A stretch of 64,000 nt of DNA from Lumbricus terrestris (GCA_949752735.1 OX457047.1:2268782-2332781), one strand, 5' to 3'. Positions 1-11,369 are shown, numbered from the stretch's first letter. The notes: generated by a model not told the origin, from the sequence alone. Numbers and translations: made by a program.

Positions 1-49
1 ATTGTTTGACATGAATGAATGTTCACAGAGTGTCATTCTTTATAGTTAC

Positions 50-101
50 CATATTCCAGAGCTGCTGACGGTGCGTACATCACCACCCCCATAAACAGAA
101 C
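50..101 (-). CDS. Copy A exon 3
   Basis: 52 nt encoding VLFMGVVMYAPSAALEY plus one base (donor GTAACT, phase 1). Same length and phase as copy B exon 3. It matches the ILYTGIVIYAPALAL segment of SLC5A8-type transporters. Confidence 0.82.
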
Positions 102-3100
102 CTATGGAATAATGCAACAACAAAATCATCCCAAGACGTTGTGTCTTTTCATTCTTCGGGCCCTATTGTATTAGTAGACTACTATCCATTTAAGTAGCTG
201 CTAGTGACTTGTTTTGAAACGATGGGCTGAATGTTATTTTTCTCCTGCTCTAGCTCTTGCTAATACCACCAACCACCTGACAGCAATGCAGGAAGCTCTT
301 TTCTCCTGTTTTGTAAGGCCTCTTTGCTCATTTAATGATTGGTCGGAAAGATAACGCAGTCACCAATGTTGAACCAGAGCCATGCCATTTCGAGGTATAT
401 GTTGGTATATATTTACATATAATTATATCGCCACCATTCTGTTATATTTTTGAATGAATTGATCGGGATGTATTCCTGCATTGCTGCTTCCAGTATGTAT
501 AACCTTGCTCTGCAATATTTTGATATTAACCTGCATCTGTGTGCCGTGCCGTATGTCATTATAGGTTACCCTGCCATTGGTGTCTAGTCTTATCTTAACA
601 TAATTTCTCTTTTCCGCTTTACCATTTGCATGCCGAAACCGTCAATTGGAAGGAAGCGGAGGCTACGAGTACTCTGGCAGTTTACATGCACTAATGGCAG
701 ACCAGACGTTAACCTTTGCTAAAATTTGAAAGACCCTCTCAGGAAGACTTATTTGGACGACTGATATAAATAAAAGCACACAATATCACAGGAGTAAGCC
801 AATTCTTTGGACAGAAACGTTGGACCCATCTCCAGTACCATCTCCAGCACCATCTACAGTACCATCCCCAGTGCCATCTCCAGTATCACATTATATAGTA
901 CCATCTCTATTCTCCAGTACCATCTTCGGTACCATATCCAGTACCATCTCCAGTACTATATCCACTACCATATCCAGTACCATCTCCAGTACCATCTCCA
1001 GTACCATCTCCAGTACCATCTTCAATACGGGTACTCCTCGAGGCACGGTGGCCGATTAGTTATGGCGGTCTGCCTGTAACGCAGGTTCGATCAGAGTCGG
1101 TTAGTGTATGTAGACATTATTGAACAAGTCATTCGCTCTCAACATTATTGCTCTGAATTATAATAATGTTGCGGCTGTGTGTACGCGTCTGAGTTTATAA
1201 GAATGGTAATGTCAAGTTACGGTTGTATTGTATTGTATCGCATTGTATTGTATTGCATTGCATTGTATTGTATTGTATTGCATTGTATTGCATTGCAGTG
1301 TATTGCATTTTATTGCATTGAATTCTGTGGCATTGCATTGTACATGTCTTGTATTGAATAAGAGTCTCAGGTAAACTTCCTCTCTCCACATATAGTGCTG
1401 TGATGACGACCTAACCTCAGGGGCTTCTATCCCCCTAAGCAGCCGGGCGCAATCCATCTTCTTCCCCCCTTTTCTGAACCGGCCTTCCTCTATGTGTGCA
1501 AAATACGTATTCTAGCGCATGCCCTACTCTACTGTGGGACTGAAGGTTTGTTTGGAGGGGGACAAACGAGCATCCAGCAGACGATCGCCGAAGCATGTGT
1601 AGCGCCGAGAAGGGACCTGGTATGGGGGAGGAAATGTGCCCCTTTCCATCAGAAATTTTTGCGATTTCCGCATTGCAATTTCAGCATTTTAAGCTGTCCT
1701 TTTAGCAAAATTACTATTTCAGTGCAAGAATTGCTGCCAAAATTGCGCAGCCATAAAATTATGTGTTGCATCCTTGATCACAATGATCTGTGTGCGCTCG
1801 AGAGGCGTTACGTAAATTTTTAGAGCACAATGCAATACAAGAAAATACAATGTAGGTCCTATACATTGTAAGCCCGTGCACGTAATAATGATGTTGCTTT
1901 ACTAAGTGTTCAAGGACCAAATTTGACTGTCTGAAAATTGAAAGATAACATTGGAGAGAAGCCATTTTGTTGTGCAAAATAGACTTTGTACTAATATTAT
2001 TTTTTTCAATTTTAATATGATTGTATTATTTATTAAAATAGTGAAAACATAACTATAAACATGTAATAGGAAATTTGTATTATGGTATATTTTAGCTGTT
2101 ATAGCACTATAGCAGTTCATGTAATTCAAAAATGCAGAGAGTAACCTAACCAAAAACTCAAAGTGTATACATTTTGTTAAAAACTATTAGGCCTACCATT
2201 TATATGGAAGGGAAGTATTTTCTGGGGGAATCTTCCTCCTAGTGATGCCTAGATTGAACGCTGCCCTCGATGTCCGACCTTCCCCCCAACCGACGTGAAT
2301 TTTGGCTGTCGTCTGATCCCCCCTATTTTTCACTGGGCGCAAGCTGCGCCCGCCATGTATAAGGATAGAAGCCCCTGCCTAACCTTGCTTTGTCGAGACC
2401 GCGTTTGTAAAACTTTCCGTTAAAAACAATTAGGAGAGAATGAAAAAATTTAAAGTCTCTTACCGCCGATGCAATTCCCAACGAAGCTCCGAATACCCGG
2501 ATGCTCTTCGACATGTATCGCCTTTCCAAGTACTACAAACGTCTAAAGAATATTATGATGTTGCGATGTAGGTTACAAATGTAGCCTAAGTAGCACGGAA
2601 ATAAGTTAAAACATACCGTGCCATTCACAAAGGCAACAAAGTCCAATGGCCTATTAAATATCTGGGTCCTAAAAATATATGGAATGAACTCCCGACCTAC
2701 TTAATCTCTCTTCAATCTATTGGCCTTTTTAAAAACTACATAAAAATATCTTATAGTTAATTTAATGGTTCTTGTTTTAATTATATTATATCTGTTGTTT
2801 GATCATTATAGTTTGATCATCATAGTTTGGCACTTCCAATTATGTGCCAATTATACTCCCCACTCTATATTATATGCTGTGTCCCGAATGCATCACTTCC
2901 TCATTTCTGCCTTTAAGGAAATTCCTACTTTGCACTAATCACTTTTTGTCTTCTTCTCTCTTTGTCTCTTTCTATGTTCTTTTCTTCTTCTCTATTCTGC
3001 TTAACAATAAATTTTCTTCCTCAGCTGTCATGATAATTTCTTTCTTTTTTCCTGTTAGTGGGTGCCTAGGCTAGCGGGGTCATTCCCTTTCTGGGTCACC

Positions 3101-4612
3101 CTTTCACAGGGATCTTCTATTTCTATTGCTGCTGATGTTTTCTTCATGATTTACATTGTGTTTGCTTTTTTGTCAGTTTCGTCTTTGTTGTTTATTGATT
3201 ATCCTCATTCATTGATCTCTTTGAATAAACATATTTGAAAGTCCAATGGCCTATTTGGCATTATAACATTAGGATTCAAACATATGCTGGCAATATAATA
3301 GCAGTAATCACCCGGGCTGTTCTTCAAAAACACATTAATATTTTCAAAACTAGTAGGGCTAGAAAGAAAAGACTGGTAAGAGCACTGATCTTCCCGGTGG
3401 CCTATATGGATGCGAGACATGGACAAAGACACTGGATATGGAAAAGAAAATCAACGCGTGCGAGATGTGGATTTGGAGGAAAAATGCTAAAGATTGCATG
3501 GACGGAGAAGAGAACTAACGAATCGGTGCGCAGTGAGCTCGGAATAGAGAGAGAAGAGACACTACAGCGAACATCAACTTGGAGGAAATTGAGCTACTTT
3601 GGGCCCTCGGCCATGTGATGAGATCTAACGGTTTGGAAAAGGAGCTGATGACGGCATGCGGTGAGGGAAGGAGGAGACGCGGAAGACCGAGGAAGAGATG
3701 GTTGGATGAGGTAGAGGAAAAGTCTGGCATGAGCCTAGAGGAGCTGAGAGAGGCAACAAGAGAGAGGAGACACTGGAGAGGATACATCAAGAATGTCGCC
3801 AGAGCTCCAAGAGCTGACGGCACCAGGTGACCAGGTGAGTAGACCTACCGGCTGTGATGTTACCATATTACTAAAAAAAATAGCGTGGTTTCAATTAATT
3901 TTCATGAAAAAGTAATAAATTAAAATATTTTATCCATTTATCTTTTGTTTTATGTTAGGCTACCGGTACACCGTCAAATTATCGCAAGGTGATCACGTGC
4001 TGCCATGCTGCTACTGACTCCAAGTTCCAATGTTCAGAAGTTGAATAGGAGGATGCACGCAATATTATTCGGTCGAGTGAGCGTGTCGCGTTGTCTCTTT
4101 TTTGACCCGGGTGGGTTACAGGCCCACCGTGGAACCCTATAGTATACTCTTTCATTCTGACTTGGGACAAACTCAGGATATCCTTAAATAACCTTCGCCG
4201 GAGTAGGCTATATAATAACATTACCGCTACTCTATATAGATAGCATTTCAAACAGATAACGAAACAAACTTACATCATAGACGCTCACCAACTTCAGAGG
4301 ATAGAGCCACGGAACAATGAGTCGCTCCACAAAGAACAATGAGAGTGGCGCACCGATGGTACAGAAGGTGAGATACTGGATCCCATAGCCATACATCTCG
4401 GCCGTCATACTAAGCAACAAGATGGCCGACTGGAATGAAACGAGCAACGAAATGGCCGTCGGAATGACCTTCAGTCGACGATTGGCCATGATGAACTCGG
4501 CTACAGTCTTCTGTCGACCTCCTGTCAGCGAATGGTAGACTCCGATGGACAGAGAGATGACCAGGAATCCGACAAGGATCAGATAGTCCGGCCATTTCAA
4601 GTGTGACTCCAT
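50..4612 (-). CDS. SLC5A8-like: SLC5-family sodium-coupled transporter, copy A (5' part, exons 1-3)
   Basis: This is the 5' part of a sodium-coupled solute transporter of the SLC5 family, expected in the plasma membrane. Coding exons are 4612-4274, 2532-2464 and 101-50; the rest lies left of the window. The start ATG at 4612 is chosen because the same methionine in copy B is preceded by an in-frame stop. Exon 1 encodes the first membrane segments, including the family-typical stretch around GGRQKTVAEFIMANRRLKV. Exons join in phases 0, 0 and 1, as in copy B. Protein differences from B are 2 of 113 residues in exon 1, 2 of 23 in exon 2 and about 3 of 17 in exon 3, so A and B are recent duplicates. 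Monocarboxylate transport is inferred from family resemblance; a multivitamin (SLC5A6-like) role cannot be excluded. Confidence 0.85.
826..1025. repeat. 12-bp minisatellite (AGTACCATCTCC)n
   Basis: About 16 imperfect copies of a 12-bp unit. The open frames across it are only the repeat read as Ser-Thr-Ile or Pro-Val-Pro. Lies in copy A intron 2, in a stretch absent from the matching intron of copy B. Confidence 0.85.
1225..1345. repeat. (TATTG)n microsatellite
   Basis: Degenerate pentanucleotide repeat with TATCG and TGCAT variants. The same unit forms the tails of the minus-strand LINE ends near 14.4 and 16.6 kb, so this may be an orphan LINE tail. Confidence 0.8.
1418..2377. mobile_element. 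Non-autonomous hAT-type DNA transposon, 960 bp
   Basis: The ends are inverted: CAGGGGCTTCTATCC on the left, and the right end reads CAGGGGCTTCTATCC on the other strand. The 8-bp direct repeat CCTAACCT flanks both sides exactly (1410-1417 and 2378-2385). CAGGG-type termini with an 8-bp duplication are the hAT hallmark. No transposase is recognisable inside. The element is absent from the matching intron of copy B, so it inserted after the A/B duplication or was lost from B. Confidence 0.88.
2464..2532 (-). CDS. Copy A exon 2
   Basis: 23 codons (YLERRYMSKSIRVFGASLGI...), acceptor TTTGTAG|TAC, donor GCG|GTAAGA. It joins exon 1 in phase 0 to give VYD-YLERRY, matching the family's TYEYLE-RF region. 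Confidence 0.85.
2656..3237 (+). mobile_element. 5'-truncated LINE 3' end with 18-bp target duplication
   Basis: Perfect 18-bp direct repeats AAAGTCCAATGGCCTATT flank the insert (2638-2655 and 3238-3255). The insert opens with a reverse transcriptase C-terminus (KYLGPKIWNELPTYLISL, then stop near 2760), followed by about 470 bp of 3'UTR ending in GAATAAACATATTTG. 5' truncation with a long target duplication is typical of target-primed reverse transcription. It lies in copy A intron 1. Confidence 0.85.
3354..3832 (+). pseudogene. LINE reverse transcriptase C-terminal fragment
   Basis: Relic of a non-LTR retrotransposon ORF2. Pieces in different frames give the usual order: a GCETWT segment near 3410, AWTEKRTNESVRSELGI, then GHVMRSNGLEKEL and a GRPRKRWLDEVEE motif ending at a TGA at 3828-3830. 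At least two frameshifts break it. The GHV..GRPR..W tail is common to RTE- and jockey-related LINEs; the clade is not resolved. Confidence 0.75.
4274..4612 (-). CDS. Copy A exon 1
   Basis: 113 codons starting MESHLKWPDYLILVGFL and ending in VSVYD. The donor reads GAT|GTAAGT (phase 0). A probable 5'UTR acceptor, TTGCAG|GTGATTGG, lies about 30 bp upstream of the ATG and is conserved in copy B. Confidence 0.88.
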
Positions 4613-5035
4613 TACATCGAGTTTTAACCCAATCACCTGCAACGCACATAACGTTTCTCTGCATGGTAAGGGAATGTAGCGATGCCTGCTAATAATATTA
4701 TTGGGTTTCCGAAGGTTTCTTATCTGCGCAATCTGTCTTTGGTTGTCTGCGCAGTTTGTGGTGGCTACTAATTTCATTTCTAAACGTCTCGTGTCACCTG
4801 TGCAATCCGTCTTAAATGCTAGACTCTGCATGTCGATGGCCAACTGCACAAACGTCGTATAGTCTGCAATTTTTCAGAAAATCACTTTTTGACGCCGTCC
4901 GATGCGTAAAATTATTCTTCACAGCCTCACAAAGGTTGCACATGTATGTACATGTATATACGATGATAAGGCAGTAAGATATCGTTCAGAATCTGAATGT
5001 CGTATCAGCAAGTTAAGGTCACAAACGTCGTATCT

Positions 5036-5218
5036 GCCACATATACGACATTTGTGCAGTAATTTCTGTCACATATACGACATTATTTTGTGCAGTAATT
5101 TCTGCCACATACGACATTTGTGCAGTAATTTCTGCCACATACGACATTATTTTGTGCAGTAATTTCTGCCACATACGACATCTGTGAGGTAATTTCTGCC
5201 ACATACGACATTTGTGCA
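5036..5218. repeat. Minisatellite of 30-36 bp units (GTGCAGTAATTTCTGCCACA)
   Basis: Five to six units of GTGCAGTAATTTCTGCCACA followed by TACGACATT with or without a TATTTT spacer. It lies in the leader region of copy A and is not seen upstream of copy B. Confidence 0.8.
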
Positions 5219-5519
5219 TTTGGTGGGGGGGGCTAAGCCCTATCCCCCTACCGCCGCCACTGTGTATGAAAAAGCAACATGCTTGTAACAGATAGTTACA
5301 AGAAAAGGTCTATTATGGCGTGAAGGGTTCCGTGACCAAAAAAGTTGGGGGAAAGCTGCTAATAGTATTGACAATATTAATAGTTCAATATCTGTGTGTA
5401 TTATTTTCCAAGCTTGAGACAAACGAATTAGCATTGTAGACTGCAGCTAATTCTTATAATTATGCACACACCCTAACTCTATGAACAAGTTTCATGCACT
5501 TCGAAATAGCCTACTCCTA

Positions 5520-6160
5520 CTTTCACGCAACAATTAATGTAAAAAACACATTTCAGAGGGAAACAACACACAGGCATACATGTACCAGGGAACTTCACGC
5601 TCTTTATCAAGCATAAAGTACACTCTGTTTCCACACAGCCCAAGCCAACAACATGCTCAATACTTAGATTTATAATATTTATACTAAAACTTCTCTAATC
5701 AGCAAAAATAACTAGTTCAGAATTGATACTTCTATTGTACGAAACCACGACATTTAATGAAATAACGTCAGGAGACTTATGAAATCAACACTGCATACTT
5801 ATGGCCTACTCCAATACTTCCTACCTGCCAACAAATTCACAGCCAGCGTATCTCAACTACCGCACAGATTGGAAAATGTGGCACGAGGCAACAGATCTAT
5901 ATTACAGAGCTATTTCAAACGGAGAAAACCTCAGCGGATGAGACATACAAAGGCCAGGAGGTAAGAGTAATGATTGGATCTCAACAAAATTTATGACAGC
6001 AACAATAAAAGGTCTTTTGTAGCAGAAGTCAAGCTAAGAAGCTGAGAAGAAAATATTATTATTAATGATTGTGGTACAATTATATGCCCGAATGGTGGCT
6101 AAAGTTGTAAGCCAGCATCCTACCTTGCTAGCAATCTAGAGATGCTATATGGGCTTAAAT
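5520..6160 (-). promoter_or_regulatory. Upstream block of copy A conserved with copy B; candidate 5'UTR exon or promoter
   Basis: Closely matches 38520-39075, the same relative position upstream of copy B. Both copies carry a potential minus-strand donor, TTGGCAG|GTAGGAAG, near 5826 and 38786. Together with the conserved acceptor just upstream of the exon 1 ATG this could be a spliced 5'UTR exon. No coding frame is shared between the copies, so a protein role is unlikely. Promoter function is an inference. Confidence 0.4.
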
Positions 6161-6161
6161 A

Positions 6162-6214
<53 letters not shown>
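6162..6214. repeat. (TG)n(TA)n microsatellite
   Basis: Short TG run followed by about 40 bp of pure TA. The matching position in copy B has no expansion. Confidence 0.9.
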
Positions 6215-6216
<2 letters not shown>

Positions 6217-6489
6217 CGTACACCTGCTCATCTGGGCATTACAGATAAGCATGGAAAAGTGATTACTTCTCAATTCAGACTGATAAAAGGAACAAATCAC
6301 CGCAGGTGTACAGATTGCTTCTCTAGTTTAGAACTATATGAGATCTACACAATCATCATCACCCTATTTCATAGGATTTCAGCATAAATCTTACCCTATC
6401 TTCTTTTACCGTATTTAATTACCAGCTGGGCCGCAGAGAGGAAAAAATGATCAGGGGCCCGCGATTTCAAAGGACCGGGCTAGATACTT

Positions 6490-6947
6490 ATATGGTAGGT
6501 CATAAAAAGATCCCTACGCCGGTTGTTTGCCAAAATATTACCCAGAAGTTAGAATTTCGCAATGAAATTTTACAGGCTTAAAGACAATTCATATTTAAAC
6601 ATGATTATTATATTCGTTTTCATGGTAACAAAAACTGATAGACACACCGCTATCAGGTACAAAAGGCAGTTTATCAAATACAATATAATACCTATAGAAT
6701 TTCATTAGAATTGACTGCTGAATTTGTCTTAAGATGGGAGCACAAAATGACAGATATTCTAAATAAAAATAAAAATGAATGATTCTATGTTTATATAGGC
6801 ACATTAATGAGCATATGGTGTCTTTCTATACAAAACCCGAGAGATGTAATTAGATGGCCATGTTTCATCAAAATATTTCAAACAGATTGCTTTTGACCTA
6901 AATACTGGCAAAATACCGTTAGGTGTTTTTTTAATGGCCCACCCTGT
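6490..6947. mobile_element. mariner-like relic shared with copy B
   Basis: Weak terminal inverted repeats: the right end reads CTACAGGGTGGGCCATTAAA on the minus strand, the left end TATGGTAGGTCATAAAAAG. A matching relic sits at about 39617-39826 upstream of copy B. Copy A has about 250 extra bp (near 6606-6855). The class call rests only on the termini. Confidence 0.4.
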
Positions 6948-7080
6948 AGATAGTTATAGGCCGATATTATTATTTATGGCTTTAAAATGTATCATTGCAG
7001 ATAAAATTAACCATAATCCGTCTAAACTTCACGTTAACAACTGAATAAAATTTTATTTATATAAAATCAAATTTAACGGG

Positions 7081-7082
7081 CT

Positions 7083-7126
<44 letters not shown>

Positions 7127-7245
7127 TAATAATAATAATAATAATAATAACAATATTTATTTATTGTTTTTAAAGCCTGAGGGATCATTTATACTTCGGG
7201 CGCTAAAAATAATAATAATAATAATAATTTAAAAAAATAAAATAA

Positions 7246-7290
<45 letters not shown>
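7081..7290. repeat. (TAA)n tracts with a LINE-tail hairpin between
   Basis: Two (TAA)n runs flank a degenerate copy of a 3'-tail motif (GCCTGAGGGATCATTTATAC then TTCGGGC). They abut the LINE fragment that starts at about 7300. Confidence 0.75.
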
Positions 7291-7292
<2 letters not shown>

Positions 7293-7315
7293 GGGTCGAG
7301 GCAACAGCACTACTC

Positions 7316-8589
7316 TTGTTGGGGGCCCCTCTTTTTCGTGGGAAGGCGCTGGACGATGCCTTGGCACGTCATGGGGATGTGTTCAGGCGAGCATTGGAGA
7401 GACTGCGTCTGTTGCCTTCTCAAAACGCCCTGATCTTACTGCGCTCATCATTCGGCGCTTCGAAAGTGAGTTACCTTCTCCGCTGTTCCCCCTGCTTTGA
7501 CCACCCTGCCCTAGTAACATTAGACGGACTCATGAGGACGGGCCTTGAGACCATTGTCAACTGCTCTCTTAATGATCTCCAGTGGCTGCAGGCCGCGTTA
7601 CCAATCAAGGATGGTGGACTTGGCATCCGTAGAGTTGCTTCGCTGGCTTCTTCTGCCTATTTGGCTTCAGCCGCGTCGACTCTCGACCTGCAATCTGCCA
7701 TCCTTGCGGTTGGTGTGGCAACTCCTGATCAGCTCGTGTCGGATTTGCTAGAAGCCCGTCGTGACACCTTGCCGGCGACAATGCACCCGTTACCCGGAAA
7801 ACAGAGCCTCTGGGACCGGCCCTGGTTGAAATCGATAAGGCGGAAATCCGCCAAAGTGCCGTCGGTTTAGTCGACCGAGCCAGGCTGGACGCGTCAGGCA
7901 GTCCCCATTCAGCTGACTGGCTGTCTGCGCTTCCAATCGCCGCGTGTGGCCTTGTCCTGGATAATGAGGCGGTCCGGGTGGCGGTGGGCCTGAGGTTGGG
8001 CTTGGACTTGTGTGGTCCTCACACATGCCATTGTGGCGAGGGAGTTGGCCCCGAGGGCCATCATGGCTTAGTCTGTAGGAGAGCTATGGGTCGCTCCCTT
8101 CGTCACCACGCCATAAATGACATCATTTGGCGTGCCCTCCTCAGAGCTGACATCCCAAGCATCAAGGAACCGGCGGGTCTCTTTAGATCCGATGGAAAGA
8201 GGCCGGACGGGGCAACTCTCATACCATGGTCATGTGGGAAGTACTTGGCGTGGGATGCCACCATTGTTCACACTTGTGCCGCCTCGTACATAACCCACCC
8301 GAACTGTTTGGTCGGGCCTGCATCAGTGCAGGCGGCCATCCGCAAAGAACAAAAATACGGAGGCCTGCCCACTTCGCACATCTTTCAGCCGGTGGCCATA
8401 GAGACATTGGGTCCACTCAATCCTTCAGCCTCAGACTTCGTAAGTGAAATTGGCAGCCGCATCTCTTCTATCACTGGCGACAGACGTGAAGCTTTCTTTC
8501 TTTTTCAACGTCTGTCCATTTGCATTCAACGCTACAACCTGGTCGCTTTCAAAGGTACTTTTGCCTCATACCCTGAAGACGAGGCCTGA
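7316..8589 (+). pseudogene. LINE with restriction-like endonuclease, C-terminal half (R2/NeSL-type)
   Basis: Two open pieces, 7316-7867 and 7978-8586, join by a frameshift near 7850. The first is the end of a reverse transcriptase: thumb-like region with PIKDGGLGIRR. The second carries a zinc-knuckle pattern (CHCG, then GHHGLVC) and a restriction-like endonuclease motif, RPDGATLIPW followed by LAWDAT, as in site-preferring LINEs that nick DNA with a PD-(D/E)XK-like nuclease. The 3' end at 8628-8660 has the family hairpin tail followed by poly(A)/(TAA). The 5' half with the RT active site is missing. Confidence 0.75.
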
Positions 8590-8663
8590 CCCACCAGACA
8601 TACATTCTTTAGTTAATAATAGTCCATAAGTCCCTGGGGGAATGAAGTACCTCAAAGCAAAAA

Positions 8664-8676
8664 AAAAAAAAAAAAA

Positions 8677-8723
<47 letters not shown>

Positions 8724-9190
8724 TAATAGACGGAAAGCGACCGGACGGCGTGACAATCATCCCTTGGTCACGGGGTCGATGCCTGTCATGGGATGTGACA
8801 GTGCCCGACACTTTCGCCCTGTCTCACCTTCCACACACATCAATCGGAGCTGGCGAAGCCGCCGAACGCGCAGCTGCGTCGAAAAATATCAAGTATTCCA
8901 CCATAACCAATACCCACGCGTTTGTGGCGGTCGCCTTGGAGACCGGCGGCGCTTGGTGCAAAGAAGGACTGGATTTTATTTCTGATTTGGGGAGGAGAAT
9001 TGCTGCCGCTACCCATGACCCTATGGAAACTTCATACTTGTTCCAACGGATTTCTGTGGCTCTTCAGCGGGGGAACGCCATCTGCCTCTCCGGAACATTG
9101 CCACCGCTCCCCGATCGACACGAGAAGGAGATTTACAATCCGGCAAAACGAGCCGTGGAACGACAGAAGGAAGCGACCTGCAGCAGATGA
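8664..9190 (+). pseudogene. Second restriction-like endonuclease LINE fragment
   Basis: Begins in the poly(A)/(TAA) tract and encodes only the nuclease domain of a related element: GKRPDGVTIIPW, CLSWDVTV, then a helical tail ending about 9187. It differs at many residues from the fragment just upstream, so it is a separate insertion, not a local duplication. (TAA)n follows at 9282. Confidence 0.72.
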
Positions 9191-9281
9191 GACTGTGTGG
9201 CACATTAATATGTCGACATAGCCTAGACATTAGGGTGGTTCGAATGTAATGGACAAAACACTTTTTCTTGAATAAATGTTC

Positions 9282-9372
<91 letters not shown>

Positions 9373-9426
9373 GTGTACGTCCCTGAGGGATCATAAGTAC
9401 CTCGGGGCAAAAAATAATAATAATAC
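9282..9426 (+). repeat. (TAA)n followed by LINE-tail hairpin
   Basis: About 90 bp of (TAA)n, then CCCTGAGG-GATCATAAGTA-CCTCGGGG (8-bp stem with one G-T pair) and a second short TAA run. The same tail occurs at 40560, 48590 and 8628. Confidence 0.82.
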
Positions 9427-9590
9427 AGACCGAGAGATCGGCCCTTTAAAAAGAGTCAGACATACATGTAGACGAACAGACAGACATAGAGATTTGGTTG
9501 AGATAATTTAAACATTGAACTCTGTAATTGGTCTGCAAATTCATGCGCAAGGTGTCTCGTGTTATCTTTGGCACAGTCTTACAAAGGCAA

Positions 9591-10337
9591 TCTATATAAA
9601 TAAAAATGTAAAACGTTTGTTCCTAATGGAATTTCTACGAAACTTCACGACCGATTCTTTTGAAATTTTTCGCAAAACGCTCCGTTCGAATAGCATCGTG
9701 TTTGTAAAAGGATTTCCTGGAAAGAAACAAATCTTTTACACCCAAAAAAACACAACTTTCTCCTCGAGTTGACACGTTTATACATTATAACTTGAACGCA
9801 TACTCCGCCATTTTGGCCCGTATAATATTTATAACGTACAGGGATGCCACTCTGAATTTTGATAAAGGTCAGGGATGCAACTCTGAATTTTGAAAAAGGT
9901 CAGATCCGGTCGAAAAAAAGGCTAGAAAAGATTGACAATTTTCACGTTTTTATATGCTTTTCTCGAAAAAACACAACATTGCATTCGATTTCAGCGAATT
10001 CAATTTATTTGCATTTGAATGCGGCCGTGTGGGAGGAAGGGAGCGGTAGGGAGCGGGAAGGAGCGGGAGGGAGCGGGAGGAAGGGGTAGGGGAGGGAGCG
10101 GACGGGATGGAGGGAGGATAGGGATGGAGGGGGAGGGACGGAGGGGAGGGAGGGAGGGAGGGGAAGAAACGGGAAGGAGGGGGAGGAGGAGAGGGATGGA
10201 GAAGGGAAGGGGAGAGGGAGGGGAATGGAGGTAGGGAGGGACAGAGGAACGGAGGGAGGGAGGCAGGGGAAGGGAAGTAGGGAGGGAGGGTTGGACGGTC
10301 TTTTCAGCCACAGCAATGCGTGGCCGGGTACAGCTAG
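9591..10337 (+). mobile_element. Non-autonomous Helitron-like element
   Basis: Starts with TCTATATAAATAAAAATG after a host A (9590) and ends with CTAG before a host T (10338), the A-T insertion rule of Helitrons. A small hairpin, GCCAC-agcaatgc-GTGGC, lies about 10 bp before the terminal CTAG. There are no inverted terminal repeats or target duplication, as expected for the class. Most of the right part is a polypurine tract. No Rep/helicase is encoded. Confidence 0.7.
10030..10295. repeat. Polypurine tract, GGGA-rich
   Basis: About 265 bp almost free of pyrimidines on the plus strand, inside the Helitron-like element. Apparent open frames here are composition artefacts. Confidence 0.85.
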
Positions 10338-11320
10338 TCTATAATAATTATCTTTAGAGGAAATTTTGTTAGACTACATGGATGCATGACTCACGGTCAT
10401 CTCAATTGAGGGTGAACTGTAAATTGCCACTTGTCAGTGCCTCTGAACTTCTCACCCACTTTTCTTATAACTAGAACTCCGCATTAGGCCTATGGATGTT
10501 GCATGCACTCGTTGCATGCCACGGTGACTCATTTGGCATCAGGGAGGGTTGATCCTGAAGAGGGAGAAAGAATTATCGATGAAAGTTGTGCAGCCAAGAC
10601 AGAGGCGTGGTCACCCTAGGTTTGGAAAAGAGCCGCTAATACCATAAAATGGAATCTATGTTTCCCAAAATAAAGCCGACCAAAGCTTGGTCTAACATGT
10701 AGGACGATAAATTGTGCGAATCATGGATGCCCGAGACCATACTCTATGTATACGGGCTTGCATTCCACTGAAAATCACAACTACGTGTAAATTGGTCAAT
10801 GACAGATAAGCTTATATCTTGCCAAACCCGTAGACCCGTAGTGGAGGTGGTCACTGGTCTGAGTAGGAATGTGACGTGCCGTATTTCAACCTATACGACA
10901 GCTGTGAAATTCGCCTCCAAAGACCATTTCCAGAATTTTTTGTCGCATCTCCAAGATGTTTTGCAGTAGGCTATCTCCAGTGAGTCCAGTAGCCTACCGC
11001 ATTCACGGTTTCGACGGAATAAAATGGAGAAACGCCGAGCTTAAAGTGTAGAAAAATAAGTGCCTGGACGCCCCTTATCCTTCGAAAATAAGTGCCTGGA
11101 CGACCCTTGCCTTTCCAGGTTGTGCTGGCCAATAAGTGACAGGACGGCGTTCAAATTTTAAAATAAGTGCATGGACGCCGTCCATGACCGTCTAGCCACA
11201 CTTTAAGCCCTGGCTCAGATACGACAAGATAATTCTCAGGCGACGACGGGTCAGGGTTCCTATTTCATTTACGCTGGCATTTACTAGCATTGTCTTACAT
11301 TGAAATCTGACAAAATCTAA
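10338..11320. other. Intergenic DNA, no gene recognised
   Basis: No convincing coding frame. The one structured part is a loose tandem of AATAAGTGCCTGGACG, four diverged copies between about 11055 and 11185. Confidence 0.5.
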
Positions 11321-11369
11321 TATGTGCAAAGTCAGAGTTTACGTTGATAAAATTAGCCTAATTATCGAC

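Noticed and set aside
5225..5262. Possible hAT right end (CTACCGCCGCCACTG)
   Set aside because: The terminus fits, but no matching left end or 8-bp duplication was found, so no element is called.
10000..10316. Proline/serine-rich frames of about 100 codons
   Set aside because: They follow the GGGA-rich polypurine tract of the Helitron-like element; no start context or homology.
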